From: Vicinamibacterales bacterium
Lineage (GTDB): Bacteria; Acidobacteriota; Vicinamibacteria; Vicinamibacterales; UBA823
DNA: 64,000 bases
Assembly: GCA_036012125.1 (NCBI GenBank)
Contig: DASCOS010000020.1
Location: forward strand, 1 to 64,000
Direction: 5' to 3'
In this document: piece after piece, positions 35,267 to 45,402 of the stretch
Numbering within the stretch: the stretch's first letter is position 1
Layout: the number at the start of each line of letters is the position of its first letter
The notes under the pieces: generated by a model
Database searches by the model: none
What the model was told of the DNA's origin: nothing
Seen by the model: the letters and a program-made list of their open reading frames with translations, nothing else
Made by a program: the position numbers and the translations under genes

Positions 35267-38200
35267 ATGGTCCGCTTTCAGATCGCTGGTGTCGGTCGCC
35301 TAGTCCTTCCGTTTGCATTAACCCTAGTGCTGCCTTTCACTTCTAATGCTCAGCGCAATGGCCAGCCGGCAACTGACCAACTTGGCCAAGAGGATATCTG
35401 GGGTAATCCGACGTTCGTTGGCGGTGTGACCAACGGAGGTGCAGCCGGCCACAGCATTTGGTGACCGCCCCAAGGGGCGCTGGAGCGCGTCCATGGTCGG
35501 TTGTTTGTTGCAGGTAACGGTAATGGCCGAGTCGAAGTCTTTGACCTAAATAATGACGGTACACTCGCTCAACCAACCGCAACCTATATCCTCGGCAAAC
35601 CGAGTGAACACGCCCGCCGAACCCACTCCGATGCATGGAGCGAGAGTCAAACCGAATTTCCCGGCGCACTCGCTGTCGAACATACCAACCAACGCCTCTT
35701 TCTTGTGGACAATACCACCGGGCAAAGTCTGCCTGGCAGAGGCAGCCAAATCATGGTCTTTGACATTCATCCAGACCGGATTGAAACGGGTGCAGATGTC
35801 CTGTTTATCCTTGGCCAACCCGATGCCAATACAAAGACATCAGGATTAGCCGCTAACCACGTTGGTAGACGGCTCGGCGTGGCAGTGGATGAAGCTAATC
35901 AGCGCTTGTTCGTAAGCGACGGATCGAATAATCGGGTCCTCGTGTTCAACATCGCACCAGGTCGAATTGCCACCGGCATGGCAGCCTCATTCGTCATGGG
36001 CCAAGAGGATTTCACATCGCGGGAACCTGGCTTGAGCAGACGCCGCATGAGTCGACCCGGTTCACTGGCCTTCTCTCCGAAGGACGAACGTCTGTTTGTC
36101 TCGGACAACGGAAATAGTCGGGTCCTAGTATTCGACGTTGCTCCTGATCGCCTTAGGACGTTCTCAGCAGCCACAGACGTGATGGGCCAGCCGGATTTCG
36201 AGACAGCCTCCCCACGAACTGATATGCGCGGATTCGCGACTGGTGGGCTGGCATACGACGATAAAACCTCACGCCTCTTTATCGCTGAGCAAGTCTCTCG
36301 AATCGAGCACATGCGCATTACCGTTTATGACGTAAGCCCTGGGGCTCCCCTACGCGAGGCCACCCCGTTGGCGGTCCTCGGTAAACCGGGTTTCGGTGCC
36401 TACGATCCCGTTGTTTCGAGAGCGCAGTCCGTCTGGCCCAGACTCGGCTCCGCATCAATCGATTCTGAACGGCAACTCCTCGTCGCGACCGAAGGCTATC
36501 CCGGCGGAAACCGTGCCATCATTTGGGACATCTCGCCTGACCAACTGCGCACCGGCATGCCTGCCGTGGAGGTTGTGGGCCATCTGGACGACGAGGGCCA
36601 CACGGACTTTGAACGGCGCTCAGCAAACGACCGTGCCACTCCAAAAAACATCTACCCGAGGGATGTCGCATTGGACCCGGTGGATCACCGCTTGTTCGCA
36701 ATTGACCAGTACAACAATCGTGTTGTGGTCTGGCAGCTCGATCGCCAGAATCGCGTAAAGGACCGCGACGCGCGTTGGGTCCTCGGTCAACCTGACCTCT
36801 ACTCCGGAGAGCTCTATCCAATTGGACCTACGACGATCAAGATTCCTCTCGCTGTCACCTACGATACGCATCATAAGCGGGTTTTTGTGAGTGACGGCTG
36901 GGGCAACCGAATCCTTGTTTTTGATGCTGACCCCGCAAGATTACGAAGTGGCGCCGAAGCGATTGCGGTCCTGGGACAGCCAGACTTCACTAGCATCATC
37001 CCAGCAACCACGCAGGCCGGGATCAACCTCGACACCCGCGTAGGCACCGGCATCACACCGACACGTCCTCGTGGTACAGGCTTAACCTACGACCCTGTTC
37101 ACGACCGACTGTTCGTCTCTGACGGTGGAAACCATCGGGTGCTAGGCTTCGACGTGGCTCCCAACCTACTGCGAAATGGCATGGCGGCCTCTGTTGTGCT
37201 CGGACAGCCGGACTTCACAACACGTGGCTCGAACTCAACGTTAACGGGGCTGTATCAACCGGCTGCCCTGCTCTATGAATCAAAACAACAGCGACTATTT
37301 GTTGCCGACGGCAACAATAACCGGGTTCTCGTGTTTGACGCACAGCCAGACATGCTCGTGAATGGCGCTGAGCCAACGGTGGTCATCGGTCAGCCGGACT
37401 TCAATACGTTCGAGGCTGGCCGTTCCCAAAGTCTCATTGATGGCCCGGACGGACTGGCCTATGACTACGTTAACGACAGACTCTTTCTGTCAGACCACGG
37501 CAGTGATCGGATCCTACTCTTCGATGCCCATCCTTCACGTCTCGACAATGGTCCGGAGGCTCAGCACGTCATCGGTCAACCCGATTTCGATACACGGCAA
37601 CTCGGACCCGTACGGGCTAATGAACTTTGGGACCCACGCGGTCTTACGTTCGACAGTGAGCATCAACGGCTCTATATCTCACAAGGTTTTGCGTCAAATA
37701 TCATGATCCATGATTTAGCTCGTTCGACCTACGAGAGCCTCCTTCCAGAATCGGGCATCCAAAACTATCAGTCTGGCAGTGCTGATACTGAACTGGTAAC
37801 GCAACGCGGTTCGGCCGTAGCAACGGGCCCGTCAAACCTAGGTGGTGGAGTCCTGATGTTGACTCAGATGGAAACGTTATTCGATGAACTCTCACAGCGA
37901 GAAAGTCGCATACTGATCAGTGAAACTGGTCTGAGTGCACCACCACTCACGGACCGAGCCACGGCGTTTGCCGACGGGCGACAGGGGCGGTCCACCATCC
38001 TGAACCTGTCAAATCCCAGCAATGAGCCAGTAACCGTATCGCTTGTGTTTCGTGACTCTAGCGGATTGCCAGTGAAGGACCAGGTCGAACGCCAGCTCGC
38101 TGCCGGCGGTAGTGCTGTCTGGGCACTCGACGGACTCGGCGCATCTGGACCCGGCACGGTGGAATTAAACGCGAGCGCGCCGATAGCGATGGTCGCAACG

Positions 38201-39100
38201 CGTATTACTTTAAACGACCGGAATGAAAAGATCGTTACTACCGCACCTGTCGCCTACGGCCAGAGCTCGTATGGAGGCGGAACCATAACTCTTCCGCGCT
38301 ATGAATTTGATGGCGACGTCACAACAGAGATCGTCATCGTAAACCCGAGTGATGATTCGTTGAGGGGTCGGCTGACCTTCTTCGCCTTCAGTGGTGAACC
38401 GGTCACCATCGGTGGAACAAGTGAAGTGCCACTGAACATTCCTGGTCACGGCACTTTTGTGTGGAATTTTGACGGCTCTAGCGATGTTAACGAAAAGGGC
38501 TTCGCAATGGTTGAAGCGCTTTCAGGACATCCATTGGCTAGTGCCATCTTGCACATATTCAAAGGGGAGACCGTGATTTCTGAGCGGACCATGGTCGGAA
38601 ACAGTACTCAGCAGGCCTGGTTTCCGATTGACACGTATCCAAGCGTTGCGCGTCACGGTAAAACAAGCTTTCGGCTCACACTGACTAACGGCACCGAAGG
38701 CACTGCCGATGTGCGGCTGCTTGTGTATGACGAGGATGGCACTCTACTGGACCGCTCTTATCAAATTCTACCTGCGGGTCGACAGGTAGAGTTCTCGCAC
38801 GTGGACCTCGCCGACCGAGGCCTGTTCAGGGGCAGCATCCGCGTCGCAAGTGATATTCCAATTGCAGTCAGCGCGGATCAGCAAACCGTCAACGTGCGGA
38901 ATGAGACGATTGTGGCTACGGTGCCATCCATGACACGCGCCTTTAGTGGGCAAGGCCTCGGCGCCGTGGTTTTCCCAGTCTACACGGACGGTCCTAATCA
39001 AGGCACGCAGCTCTTTCTCCTGAATCGCGGCGATTCAGAGCGCACGACATTCCGCTTTCACGGGCCCAGTGGAGAAGACTTGAGCGTTCTTCTTCGCTGA
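35267..39100 (+). CDS. very large secreted NHL/beta-propeller protein interrupted by an in-frame TGA
   Basis: The frame runs from ATG 35267 (after AGGAGG) to 39100, 1277 residues, broken only by TGA at 35462-35464 (codon 66). Codons 1-65 give a signal peptide and the beginning of the first blade; after the TGA the blade continues as PPQGALERVHGRLFVAGNGNGRVEVFD in the same frame. About ten NHL-type repeats follow, each with a 'GQPDF' and 'RLFVSDGxNNRVLVFD' core, up to residue ~830. The rest is a set of beta-sandwich repeats (FxNPSDxSLxGRLTFF type). Downstream TTG 35501 would lose the signal peptide. The TGA is either a nonsense mutation or error, or a selenocysteine codon (see findings). Confidence 0.72.
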
Positions 39101-39127
39101 CACTACCGAGGCACGATGCCTCTAGTG
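39101..39127 (+). terminator. hairpin after the NHL protein, possible terminator
   Basis: CACTA (39101-39105) with TAGTG (39123-39127) and GAGGCA (39108-39113) with TGCCTC (39117-39122) nest into one 11-bp hairpin with a CC bulge and a CGA loop. No T tract follows, so the call is tentative. Confidence 0.35.
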
Positions 39128-39146
39128 CCCTAACCCAAGCCGGACA

Positions 39147-39620
39147 ATGATGCCGAAAGTCAGAGTCGTTTCACTGTTGTTGCTTTCCATATCTTTGGTC
39201 GCAAGCTGTGCCACGTCCCCGTCAACCGTAGAACTGGCTATGACTGTGGAGCGTGACGGCGGACGAGTTCATATTGATGGAAACACGGATTTACCCGATG
39301 ATGCGATACTGGCGTTCGAAGCGCGTCATGAAGATTACGAAATCGATCCGGAAACGCCAATCGATATGCTTCTTGCTGAAGGCCTGACGACGGTATCCAA
39401 TGGTGAGTTTCAGGTTGAGGTTAATATATCGTCCTTCGAACCTGGCGAGATTAAAATCTGGGTTGCTTTCCAAATGAGGTTCATTAACAGTAATCGGAAA
39501 CAGCCGCGTCCGGTGATTCGTCAGTTTGGCGACCGCGGAGAATTACTCCAAGGTGACAATGTGACCGACCACGGCGAGGGCGGCAAGCGCGTGGAACTCA
39601 GCCAAACCATCCATTGGTAA
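39147..39620 (+). CDS. small putative lipoprotein
   Basis: 157 residues. A hydrophobic signal runs into the lipobox LVASC (Cys at about residue 21). The mature part is acidic, with a beta-rich pattern (ILAFEARHEDYEID, GEFQVEVNISSFEPGEIKIWVAF). I do not recognise a family. It follows the NHL protein by 46 bases on the same strand and precedes another lipoprotein by 36 bases, so the three may be one unit. Confidence 0.6.
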   Translation: MMPKVRVVSLLLLSISLVASCATSPSTVELAMTVERDGGRVHIDGNTDLPDDAILAFEARHEDYEIDPETPIDMLLAEGLTTVSNGEFQVEVNISSFEPGEIKIWVAFQMRFINSNRKQPRPVIRQFGDRGELLQGDNVTDHGEGGKRVELSQTIHW

Positions 39621-39656
39621 CCAAACCAACACATTACCTTCAAGGAGAACACAATC

Positions 39657-40916
39657 ATGGCCGCCACGGAATGGGCCTGGCGCGTCTTGTCGGCAGGGAT
39701 CCTGTTTTGCACCACAGCGTGTCAACCGATGGCTGATGTTCCATTAAGCCAAAACGAGCTCACTAGTAGCACTGAAGACGCGAAGTCCTTCCAAGACGAC
39801 GTTGAGTTCTTAGAGCGTCATATGGAACTCGTAATTCTGCGTCGAGCTGACAGTCGTGCGCAGGTAGTAGTAGCGCCCCACTGGCAGGGCCGTGTCATGA
39901 CTAGCACCGCTAACAGTGACAACGGCATCGGTTACGGTTGGATTAACGAAGCGCTCATTGCATCTGGTGAATTGCAGCCCCACATAAATGCCGTCGGTGG
40001 CGAAGACCGATTCTGGCTCGGCCCTGAGGGCGGACAGTTTTCAATCTTTTTTAAGAACGGTGATCCATTCGACCTCGAGCACTGGCAGGCACCGCCAGCT
40101 CTCGACACTACCCCATACGAAGTCACGACACGCGATGACTCGCAAGTAGCATTCACTCATCACGTAACGCTGACAAACTATTCCGACAGCAGGTTTGACG
40201 TTCGCATCGACCGAGCCGTCCGTTTGGTGGAGCCGAGCGGTCTGGGCGTGGCAATACCACCGTCAGTCCAAAGTGTCGCCTACGAGTCAGAAAATACGAT
40301 TACTAATGTTGGTCCCGATACCTGGGCACCTGACACAGGTCTGCTCTCTATCTGGATCCTTGGGATGTTCAAACACTCACCGAAGACCGTCGTCATCATA
40401 CCGTTCAGGGCTGGCGCCGAGGACGATTTGGGACCGATAGTTAATGACGCCTATTTCGGCAAAGTGCCCGATGACCGGTTAACGATTAGAGATACCGTCC
40501 TGTTCTTTCGTGCCGATGGCGCCTATCGAAGTAAGATCGGACTGAGTCCGCAGCGGTCCACACCGGTACTCGGAAGCTACGACGCCACTAGACAGTTACT
40601 TACGGTTGTCCGATATGACTTACCCGAAGGCGCAACAGATTACGTCAACTCAATGTGGGAATTCCAGGATGAACCATATGCCGGTGACGCCGTTAACAGC
40701 TACAATGACGGACCGCCTTCACCAGGCGCGGCTGCGCTTGGGCCGTTCTACGAACTTGAAACCTCGTCACCCGCAGCGGCTCTCACGCCAGACCAATCAC
40801 TTACTCACAAACATCAAACCTACCACTTTGAGGGCGCTGAGGCCTCACTCGAGCCGATTGTTCAAGAAGCGTTTGGAGTCAGCCTCAACACGATCGTGAC
40901 TGCACTTCCGCAGTAA
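39657..40916 (+). CDS. lipoprotein with DUF6786-like (mutarotase-fold) domain
   Basis: 419 residues with a lipoprotein signal (FCTTAC, Cys about 22). The body resembles DUF6786 proteins: VVVAPHWQGRVMTST, GYGWINEALI, INAVGGEDRFWLGPEGGQFSIFF, then NTNVGP-type and WEFQDEPYAGDAVNSYNDG motifs. That family has a galactose-mutarotase-like beta-sandwich and may bind sugars, but no activity is established. AAGGAG precedes the start. Confidence 0.65.
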   Translation: MAATEWAWRVLSAGILFCTTACQPMADVPLSQNELTSSTEDAKSFQDDVEFLERHMELVILRRADSRAQVVVAPHWQGRVMTSTANSDNGIGYGWINEALIASGELQPHINAVGGEDRFWLGPEGGQFSIFFKNGDPFDLEHWQAPPALDTTPYEVTTRDDSQVAFTHHVTLTNYSDSRFDVRIDRAVRLVEPSGLGVAIPPSVQSVAYESENTITNVGPDTWAPDTGLLSIWILGMFKHSPKTVVIIPFRAGAEDDLGPIVNDAYFGKVPDDRLTIRDTVLFFRADGAYRSKIGLSPQRSTPVLGSYDATRQLLTVVRYDLPEGATDYVNSMWEFQDEPYAGDAVNSYNDGPPSPGAAALGPFYELETSSPAAALTPDQSLTHKHQTYHFEGAEASLEPIVQEAFGVSLNTIVTALPQ

Positions 40917-40936
40917 CTTGTATTGTCAGACTCCCG

Positions 40937-41503
40937 TTATGAGAGCGGTATCGACACGTGGGCTTGACCCGTTCCGGCTTCCCTCAGCCATGGGTGCTGT
41001 GCACTCGGTTGCCCAGGCAAGCCAGTGGCTTCTGCAGTAGCATTTGGCAAGAAGATTAACATCGCCGAGTCATTAATGTCGGCATCGAAACCTGATCGTT
41101 GGTAGATGACACCTCGATCAGGAAGCAAGAGTTGACCCGAATCAATCTCTGCTTGTAACGTCTCCAGCCGCTCCGGGGTATCCGCGCCATCCTTGGTCAG
41201 TTGCAGGCTACGCGTAACGTAGGCTTCCATCTCTCGGTAATAACAAGTAACCGTAAAAGCGCGCACCGATGGATCGTCAGCAAGACAGGTGATGAGACCA
41301 CCCCCCTCCTGGAGCGTCACGAGTTCGCCAGATTCTCCGAACCCCACCACTGCCACACCCTCACGCAGAGTTTCTGGAAGCGAACTGAGTGCTTCCTCGA
41401 TTTGCTGCTCGGACGAAGGCGCACTTCGTTGCTCCCCAGCGATCACCGGCACCGTTGCGCCGAACAGCACGATCACAATCCCCCTCGTCATCAGATTACA
41501 CAT
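40937..41503 (-). CDS. secreted protein of unknown function
   Basis: 188 residues with a signal peptide (ending near VIAGEQ) and a start after AGGAG. The mature part contains two isolated cysteines (LITCLAD and FTVTCYY) that could form a disulfide. No family recognised. It is convergent with the DUF6786-like gene and upstream of the symporter on the same strand. Confidence 0.55.
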   Translation of the reverse strand: MCNLMTRGIVIVLFGATVPVIAGEQRSAPSSEQQIEEALSSLPETLREGVAVVGFGESGELVTLQEGGGLITCLADDPSVRAFTVTCYYREMEAYVTRSLQLTKDGADTPERLETLQAEIDSGQLLLPDRGVIYQRSGFDADINDSAMLIFLPNATAEATGLPGQPSAQHPWLREAGTGQAHVSIPLS

Positions 41504-41548
41504 ATTCCACTCCTAAAAAAATGACACTCATAGAGAGTCCGTAAGTGT

Positions 41549-43018
41549 TTATCCATGAAACAACCACACATCCTGATGCTCCTCGGCCGCCCCCTCCGGT
41601 GGTGCGGTCACAAGGCTCACACCAATTGTGACGCCAAAGCCGGTCAGAAAGCCGGGCCACATCTCATACAGTTCATAGAAGCTAGATTTAAACACAAGCA
41701 CCCAGATGACAGCCGCAAGAAACCCAGAAATCATTCCAGTAATTGCGCCCGCGCGTGTGGTGCCACTCCAAAACAGCGAGCATACCACGACTGGCGTAAA
41801 CGCCGACGCAAGCCCGGACCAAGCAAACAGTACGAACCAAAAAATAAGTCGGGTCTCCGTTAGGGCAAAGCCGAGCCCGACCAATCCGATGACTACCGTT
41901 GTGAGTTTGCCGTACAAGGCCAGTCGCCTTTGGTCAAGGTCGGGTCGAAACACTGGTTGCACTACATCACGCACCACAGCTGAAGACGCCAGAAGAAGGA
42001 CTGAGTCCGCCGTCGACATGATGGCTGCCAGCACCACCACCAAGAATAAACCGGTGAAAAGCGCTGGAAACAGATCCGCGCTGAGTATCGGGAGCACCAT
42101 TTCGGGATCCGAAAGGCCCGGCACCAAGACCCGGCCAGCCATTCCAGTCAGTACTGCTCCAAGGTCGAATACGATAATGCACACAACTGCGATCAAGCTT
42201 CCCGAGACAATCTCATTTTCCGATCGAGCAGCCATAAAGCGGGTTAATAGCTGCGGTGCACCCAAGAAAGCCATGCCGATCCCTGCGAAACTAACAGCAC
42301 TGGCAACCCCACCAATGGATAGTCCGAGCGTGCCCATGGGCTCAAGAAGGACCGGGTCCGCGGCGCGTAGTGCCGTGACCATTGCTGACCAACCACCCGC
42401 CGCAGCAACACCGATAACCGGCAGAACAATTAGACCACCCAACATCAAAAGCCCTTGCAGTCCATCACTGTAAGCGACAGCCTTGAATCCACCGACCGTC
42501 GTGTAATAGAAGATGACCGCTGCACCAAGCAGCACGCCGCCGGTATAACCCGTGCCCAAAAACGCGTCAAACGCTTTCCCAGACGCCGTTAATTGAGCAG
42601 CCATATAAGTGGTGACCATGCTCACGATAATCACGACACCGATCAGTCGAAAGGTATGGCCCGAATCGCGAAAGCGGGATGTCAGATAATCCGTAACCGT
42701 GATCGAACCGTACCGGTCCGTATAACGCTTAAACGGCAGCGCGACGAAGCTCCAGGCAAGCGCAACTCCAAGCACCTCCCCTAGGACTACCCATAGGGCG
42801 TGGACACCGACTACATATCCCATACCCGTGAGTCCCAGCAGTAGCCAAGCACTCTCTCCTGTAGAGTTGGCGCTGAACGCGATAATCCAAGCCGGCAACC
42901 GTTTACCCGCTAGGTAGTAACCGGTGAGGCTCTTGGAATCCTTTGCTCCCCACGCCCCAATGGCAAGTAAAACGGCCAGATACAGGACCAACACTGAAAT
43001 GATGGTGGTGGACGCCAT
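41549..43018 (-). CDS. sodium:solute symporter (SSS), proline-symporter-like
   Basis: 489 residues with about 13 hydrophobic segments. SSS features include YYLAGKRLPAWIIAFSANSTGESAWLLLG, GGFKAVAYSDGLQGLLML and AAIMSTADSVLLLASSAVVRD. These resemble PutP/OpuE-type sodium/proline transporters more than sugar carriers. The C-terminus lacks the extra extensions of the glycan-operon symporter. A 56-residue membrane ORF ends 3 bases before its start. Confidence 0.83.
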   Translation of the reverse strand: MASTTIISVLVLYLAVLLAIGAWGAKDSKSLTGYYLAGKRLPAWIIAFSANSTGESAWLLLGLTGMGYVVGVHALWVVLGEVLGVALAWSFVALPFKRYTDRYGSITVTDYLTSRFRDSGHTFRLIGVVIIVSMVTTYMAAQLTASGKAFDAFLGTGYTGGVLLGAAVIFYYTTVGGFKAVAYSDGLQGLLMLGGLIVLPVIGVAAAGGWSAMVTALRAADPVLLEPMGTLGLSIGGVASAVSFAGIGMAFLGAPQLLTRFMAARSENEIVSGSLIAVVCIIVFDLGAVLTGMAGRVLVPGLSDPEMVLPILSADLFPALFTGLFLVVVLAAIMSTADSVLLLASSAVVRDVVQPVFRPDLDQRRLALYGKLTTVVIGLVGLGFALTETRLIFWFVLFAWSGLASAFTPVVVCSLFWSGTTRAGAITGMISGFLAAVIWVLVFKSSFYELYEMWPGFLTGFGVTIGVSLVTAPPEGAAEEHQDVWLFHG

Positions 43019-43021
43019 AAC

Positions 43022-43192
43022 TTAAGCGAGAAACGATGGTCTGGAAGTCTTACCGCGACGCTCTGAAAGACATCGATGACGGAGATAAAAGCGGAGTTCA
43101 ATCAGCAGTCCGAGCCCTATAGCCGCGCTCAGTAACCCCCACGTAGTTAACGAAAGACCAGCGAACATAATCGGTCGCGCATCGTACCACAT
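43022..43192 (-). CDS. 56-residue single-helix membrane peptide, possible symporter accessory subunit
   Basis: An ATG at 43192 opens a 56-codon frame (MWYDARPIMFAGLSLTTWGL start) with one hydrophobic helix at about residues 9-32, followed by a strongly basic tail (LRHRCLSERRGK). It stops at 43022, three bases before the symporter ATG. An internal ATG at 43168 would give 48 residues. No Shine-Dalgarno is obvious. SSS carriers often have small membrane partners encoded just upstream (as with PanF/YhdT), which fits the location, but I see no sequence match I can name. Confidence 0.45.
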   Translation of the reverse strand: MWYDARPIMFAGLSLTTWGLLSAAIGLGLLIELRFYLRHRCLSERRGKTSRPSFLA

Positions 43193-43253
43193 CCTGGATA
43201 GCAGTCATGGGCCTCCAGACCTGAACACTAATCAACTATTGAAGACACCCGGA

Positions 43254-43706
43254 CTATGGCAAGGACGGTGGAAATTGACCATCATCGGCAGGTCGGGTAG
43301 CTGCCTGGCGCATTCGCTGATCGACGACAACTCTAAAACTTCCGCCTTGAACGGCTGCTTCCATACGCCTAATGATTGTGGCTTTAATCGCCCGTCGCGT
43401 GGCAGGAATAAGACAAAGGAAACCGGCGATGTCCGTAAGGATTCCAGGTGTCATCAATACGATGCCCGCTATGAGAATCAGCAGCCCATCAAAGATCGCA
43501 CCACCCGGCAAGTGACCTGAGGCCATCTCTGTCTGAATCTGCCGAACCACCCCTACACCTTGTCGGCCAGCAAGCGAGGCACCCAGCACCCCGGTCGCAA
43601 CGATGAGCAGTAAAGTGTTTATTGTGCCGATCTGCCGTCCGACTTCAATTAATAGCGCTAGCTCGGTCGCGGGCACCACTATGAACAACATCAACAACTT
43701 GACCAT
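43254..43706 (-). CDS. fxsA: FxsA family membrane protein
   Basis: 150 residues. The hydrophobic N-terminal half (LLMLFIVVPATELALLIEVG) and the GVLGASLAGRQGVGVVRQIQ and GIVLMTPGILTDIAGFLCLIPATR motifs are diagnostic of FxsA. It has about three to four membrane helices and a soluble Arg/Gln-rich tail. FxsA was named for suppressing phage T7 exclusion by F; its cellular role is unclear. I prefer the start at 43706, as the family begins there, over ATG 43715. Confidence 0.8.
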   Translation of the reverse strand: MVKLLMLFIVVPATELALLIEVGRQIGTINTLLLIVATGVLGASLAGRQGVGVVRQIQTEMASGHLPGGAIFDGLLILIAGIVLMTPGILTDIAGFLCLIPATRRAIKATIIRRMEAAVQGGSFRVVVDQRMRQAATRPADDGQFPPSLP

Positions 43707-43737
43707 TGGCTCCATCCTCGCACATTCTTAGGTAGTT

Positions 43738-44742
43738 ATGCGAATCATGCCGTCCAGATCAGTAAACCAGATAAGTCCGGCACAAAGATTAACGCCGATC
43801 AATATCCTTTCCAAACAGCACCTGCATAGACTCCTGAGTGGTGCAGTCGCAGTCCTCGGATTACTTTCTCTGGCGACCGCCCAGTCGGACACCAAGATAT
43901 TAATCGCCCACCGTGGTGCCTCTGCATACGCGCCGGAACATACCTTGGCAGCCTATCGACTCGCAATTGAGCAGGGTGCTGACTATGTTGAACAGGACCT
44001 GGGTGTCACGCGTGATGGCGTACTAGTCTGCCTCCATGACGACAGCCTTGAACGCACGACCAATGTCCGAGAAATCTTTCCTGGGCGATTCGTTGAGGAG
44101 CAGGTCAATGGGCGAACCCGCCAGCGATGGCGTGTTCGTGACCTAACATTGTCGGAAATAAAACAACTTGATGCCGGTAGTTGGTTCGGTGCGGAGTTTG
44201 CAGGCTCTCAAGTGCCGACATGGCAGGAAGCGATCGACCTCATCCGCGGTTCCGCCGGACTGTTTCCAGAGTTAAAGTCGCCGGATAATTACAGGTCACT
44301 TGGCATTGACATGCCTAGTCTGGTTATCGACCTTCTCCGGCGGAATGGACTCGACACTGCGGGCGCAGACGATGACACCCCCGTTATTTTACAATCGTTC
44401 GACGACGCCAGCCTGCGCCGTCTTGCCGACGCATTACCAACGTTGCCTCGAGTGTTTCTGATCGGCACCTCCGACCGACCCACCCTGATAACGGACACCC
44501 GCTTGCGTGAAATTGCAACATTCGCGACCGGCATCGGGCCAGCCAAGGAACTTCTCCTAGCACAACCCGACCTCGTCAGGCGCGCTCACGCCCTTGGACT
44601 GACCGTAACGCCCTATACGTTTCGCTCCTCCACCAGCAACAGCTTCGAGAGTCTCGAGACGGAAATGCGACACTTCCTGTTTACACTCGGCGTTGATGCA
44701 TTGTTCACGGATAATCCAGACCGATTCCCACGTCAGCCCTAG
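43738..44742 (+). CDS. glpQ: secreted glycerophosphodiester phosphodiesterase
   Basis: 334 residues. A signal-like hydrophobic stretch (LLSGAVAVLGLLSLATAQ) lies at about 30-48 behind a basic N-terminus. The GDPD TIM barrel follows with IAHRGASAYAPEHTLAAYRLA, YVEQDLGVTRDGVLVCLHDDSLERTT and VPTWQEAID, containing the catalytic His pair and metal ligands. It hydrolyses glycerophosphodiesters to glycerol-3-phosphate, here outside the inner membrane. Length and the C-terminal DALFTDNPDRF match periplasmic GlpQ. Confidence 0.87.
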   Translation: MRIMPSRSVNQISPAQRLTPINILSKQHLHRLLSGAVAVLGLLSLATAQSDTKILIAHRGASAYAPEHTLAAYRLAIEQGADYVEQDLGVTRDGVLVCLHDDSLERTTNVREIFPGRFVEEQVNGRTRQRWRVRDLTLSEIKQLDAGSWFGAEFAGSQVPTWQEAIDLIRGSAGLFPELKSPDNYRSLGIDMPSLVIDLLRRNGLDTAGADDDTPVILQSFDDASLRRLADALPTLPRVFLIGTSDRPTLITDTRLREIATFATGIGPAKELLLAQPDLVRRAHALGLTVTPYTFRSSTSNSFESLETEMRHFLFTLGVDALFTDNPDRFPRQP

Positions 44743-44824
44743 ATGAAGTTACCCCTCGCCTTCCCTGCTCATCTGTAAGGAGTAAGCAACGACACCCACA
44801 CACGCTGCGACACCGGTCAGCGAT

Positions 44825-44830
44825 TATAAT
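44825..44830 (+). promoter_or_regulatory. -10 promoter element TATAAT
   Basis: TATAAT 75 bases before the SnoaL-like start at 44906; no clear -35. Confidence 0.35.
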
Positions 44831-44905
44831 GCAGCAACACGACATTTTCACTGGGCATTGATGACAGTGCGCCGGGCTCCCTTTTACTGCTACCGGAGGT
44901 GCTTC

Positions 44906-45376
44906 ATGTTTAGACTTACATTCCTCATTCTGGTCATCACCCTTGCCCTAGGCAAGCCTGCAACAAGCCAAACGACTGCCGCTGAAGACGCACAGGCGGT
45001 TATAGACGCTGTTCAAATCCAACTGCAATGGCTTGGCAACCGCAATGTGGATGCTCTCGCCACGACCTTCACAGACCACGCGGTTATCGTCGTGAGCCGC
45101 CAGCTCGACGATGGAGCCACCAATTCTGTTACCCCGGTCGCCGAATGGCTGGACCGCACTCGTGCCAATCAGGACGCTGCCCCGTTTGAAGAACGGATAT
45201 CGAACATCCAAGTAACTATAGACAGCGGTCAACTGGCTCACCTACGTGCTGATTTCGCCATTATCGTTGACGGTGTTACCAGGTCATCCGGAAAAGATCA
45301 TTTCATCTTGATTAAGGAGCCCGATGGCTGGAAGGTCGCTCTTCTTGGGTACACAAACATTTCATCATCTCAATAG
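44906..45376 (+). CDS. secreted SnoaL/NTF2-like protein
   Basis: 156 residues. The start at 44906 follows GGAGGT; a longer reading from 44858 is rejected. A signal peptide ends near ATSQ. The mature part has the cone-shaped NTF2-like pattern: a helix pair (DAVQIQLQWLGNRNVDALATTF) then DHAVIVVSRQ and strands ending in HFILIKEPDGWKVALLGYTN. Such proteins bind small ligands or act as isomerases/hydrolases; no active-site triad can be named. Confidence 0.68.
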   Translation: MFRLTFLILVITLALGKPATSQTTAAEDAQAVIDAVQIQLQWLGNRNVDALATTFTDHAVIVVSRQLDDGATNSVTPVAEWLDRTRANQDAAPFEERISNIQVTIDSGQLAHLRADFAIIVDGVTRSSGKDHFILIKEPDGWKVALLGYTNISSSQ

Positions 45377-45402
45377 ACGTCCGGCTCAACCTTAATCGCC
45401 AA

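Noticed and set aside
35501-39100. NHL protein as a complete gene starting at TTG 35501
   Set aside because: That start lies inside the first blade and lacks both a signal peptide and a ribosome site, whereas the AGGAGG-preceded ATG at 35267 is in the same frame.
41706-42473. 255-codon open frame on the plus strand
   Set aside because: It is antisense to the well-supported SSS symporter; its Ser/Thr/Pro/Arg-rich translation is typical of a shadow frame.
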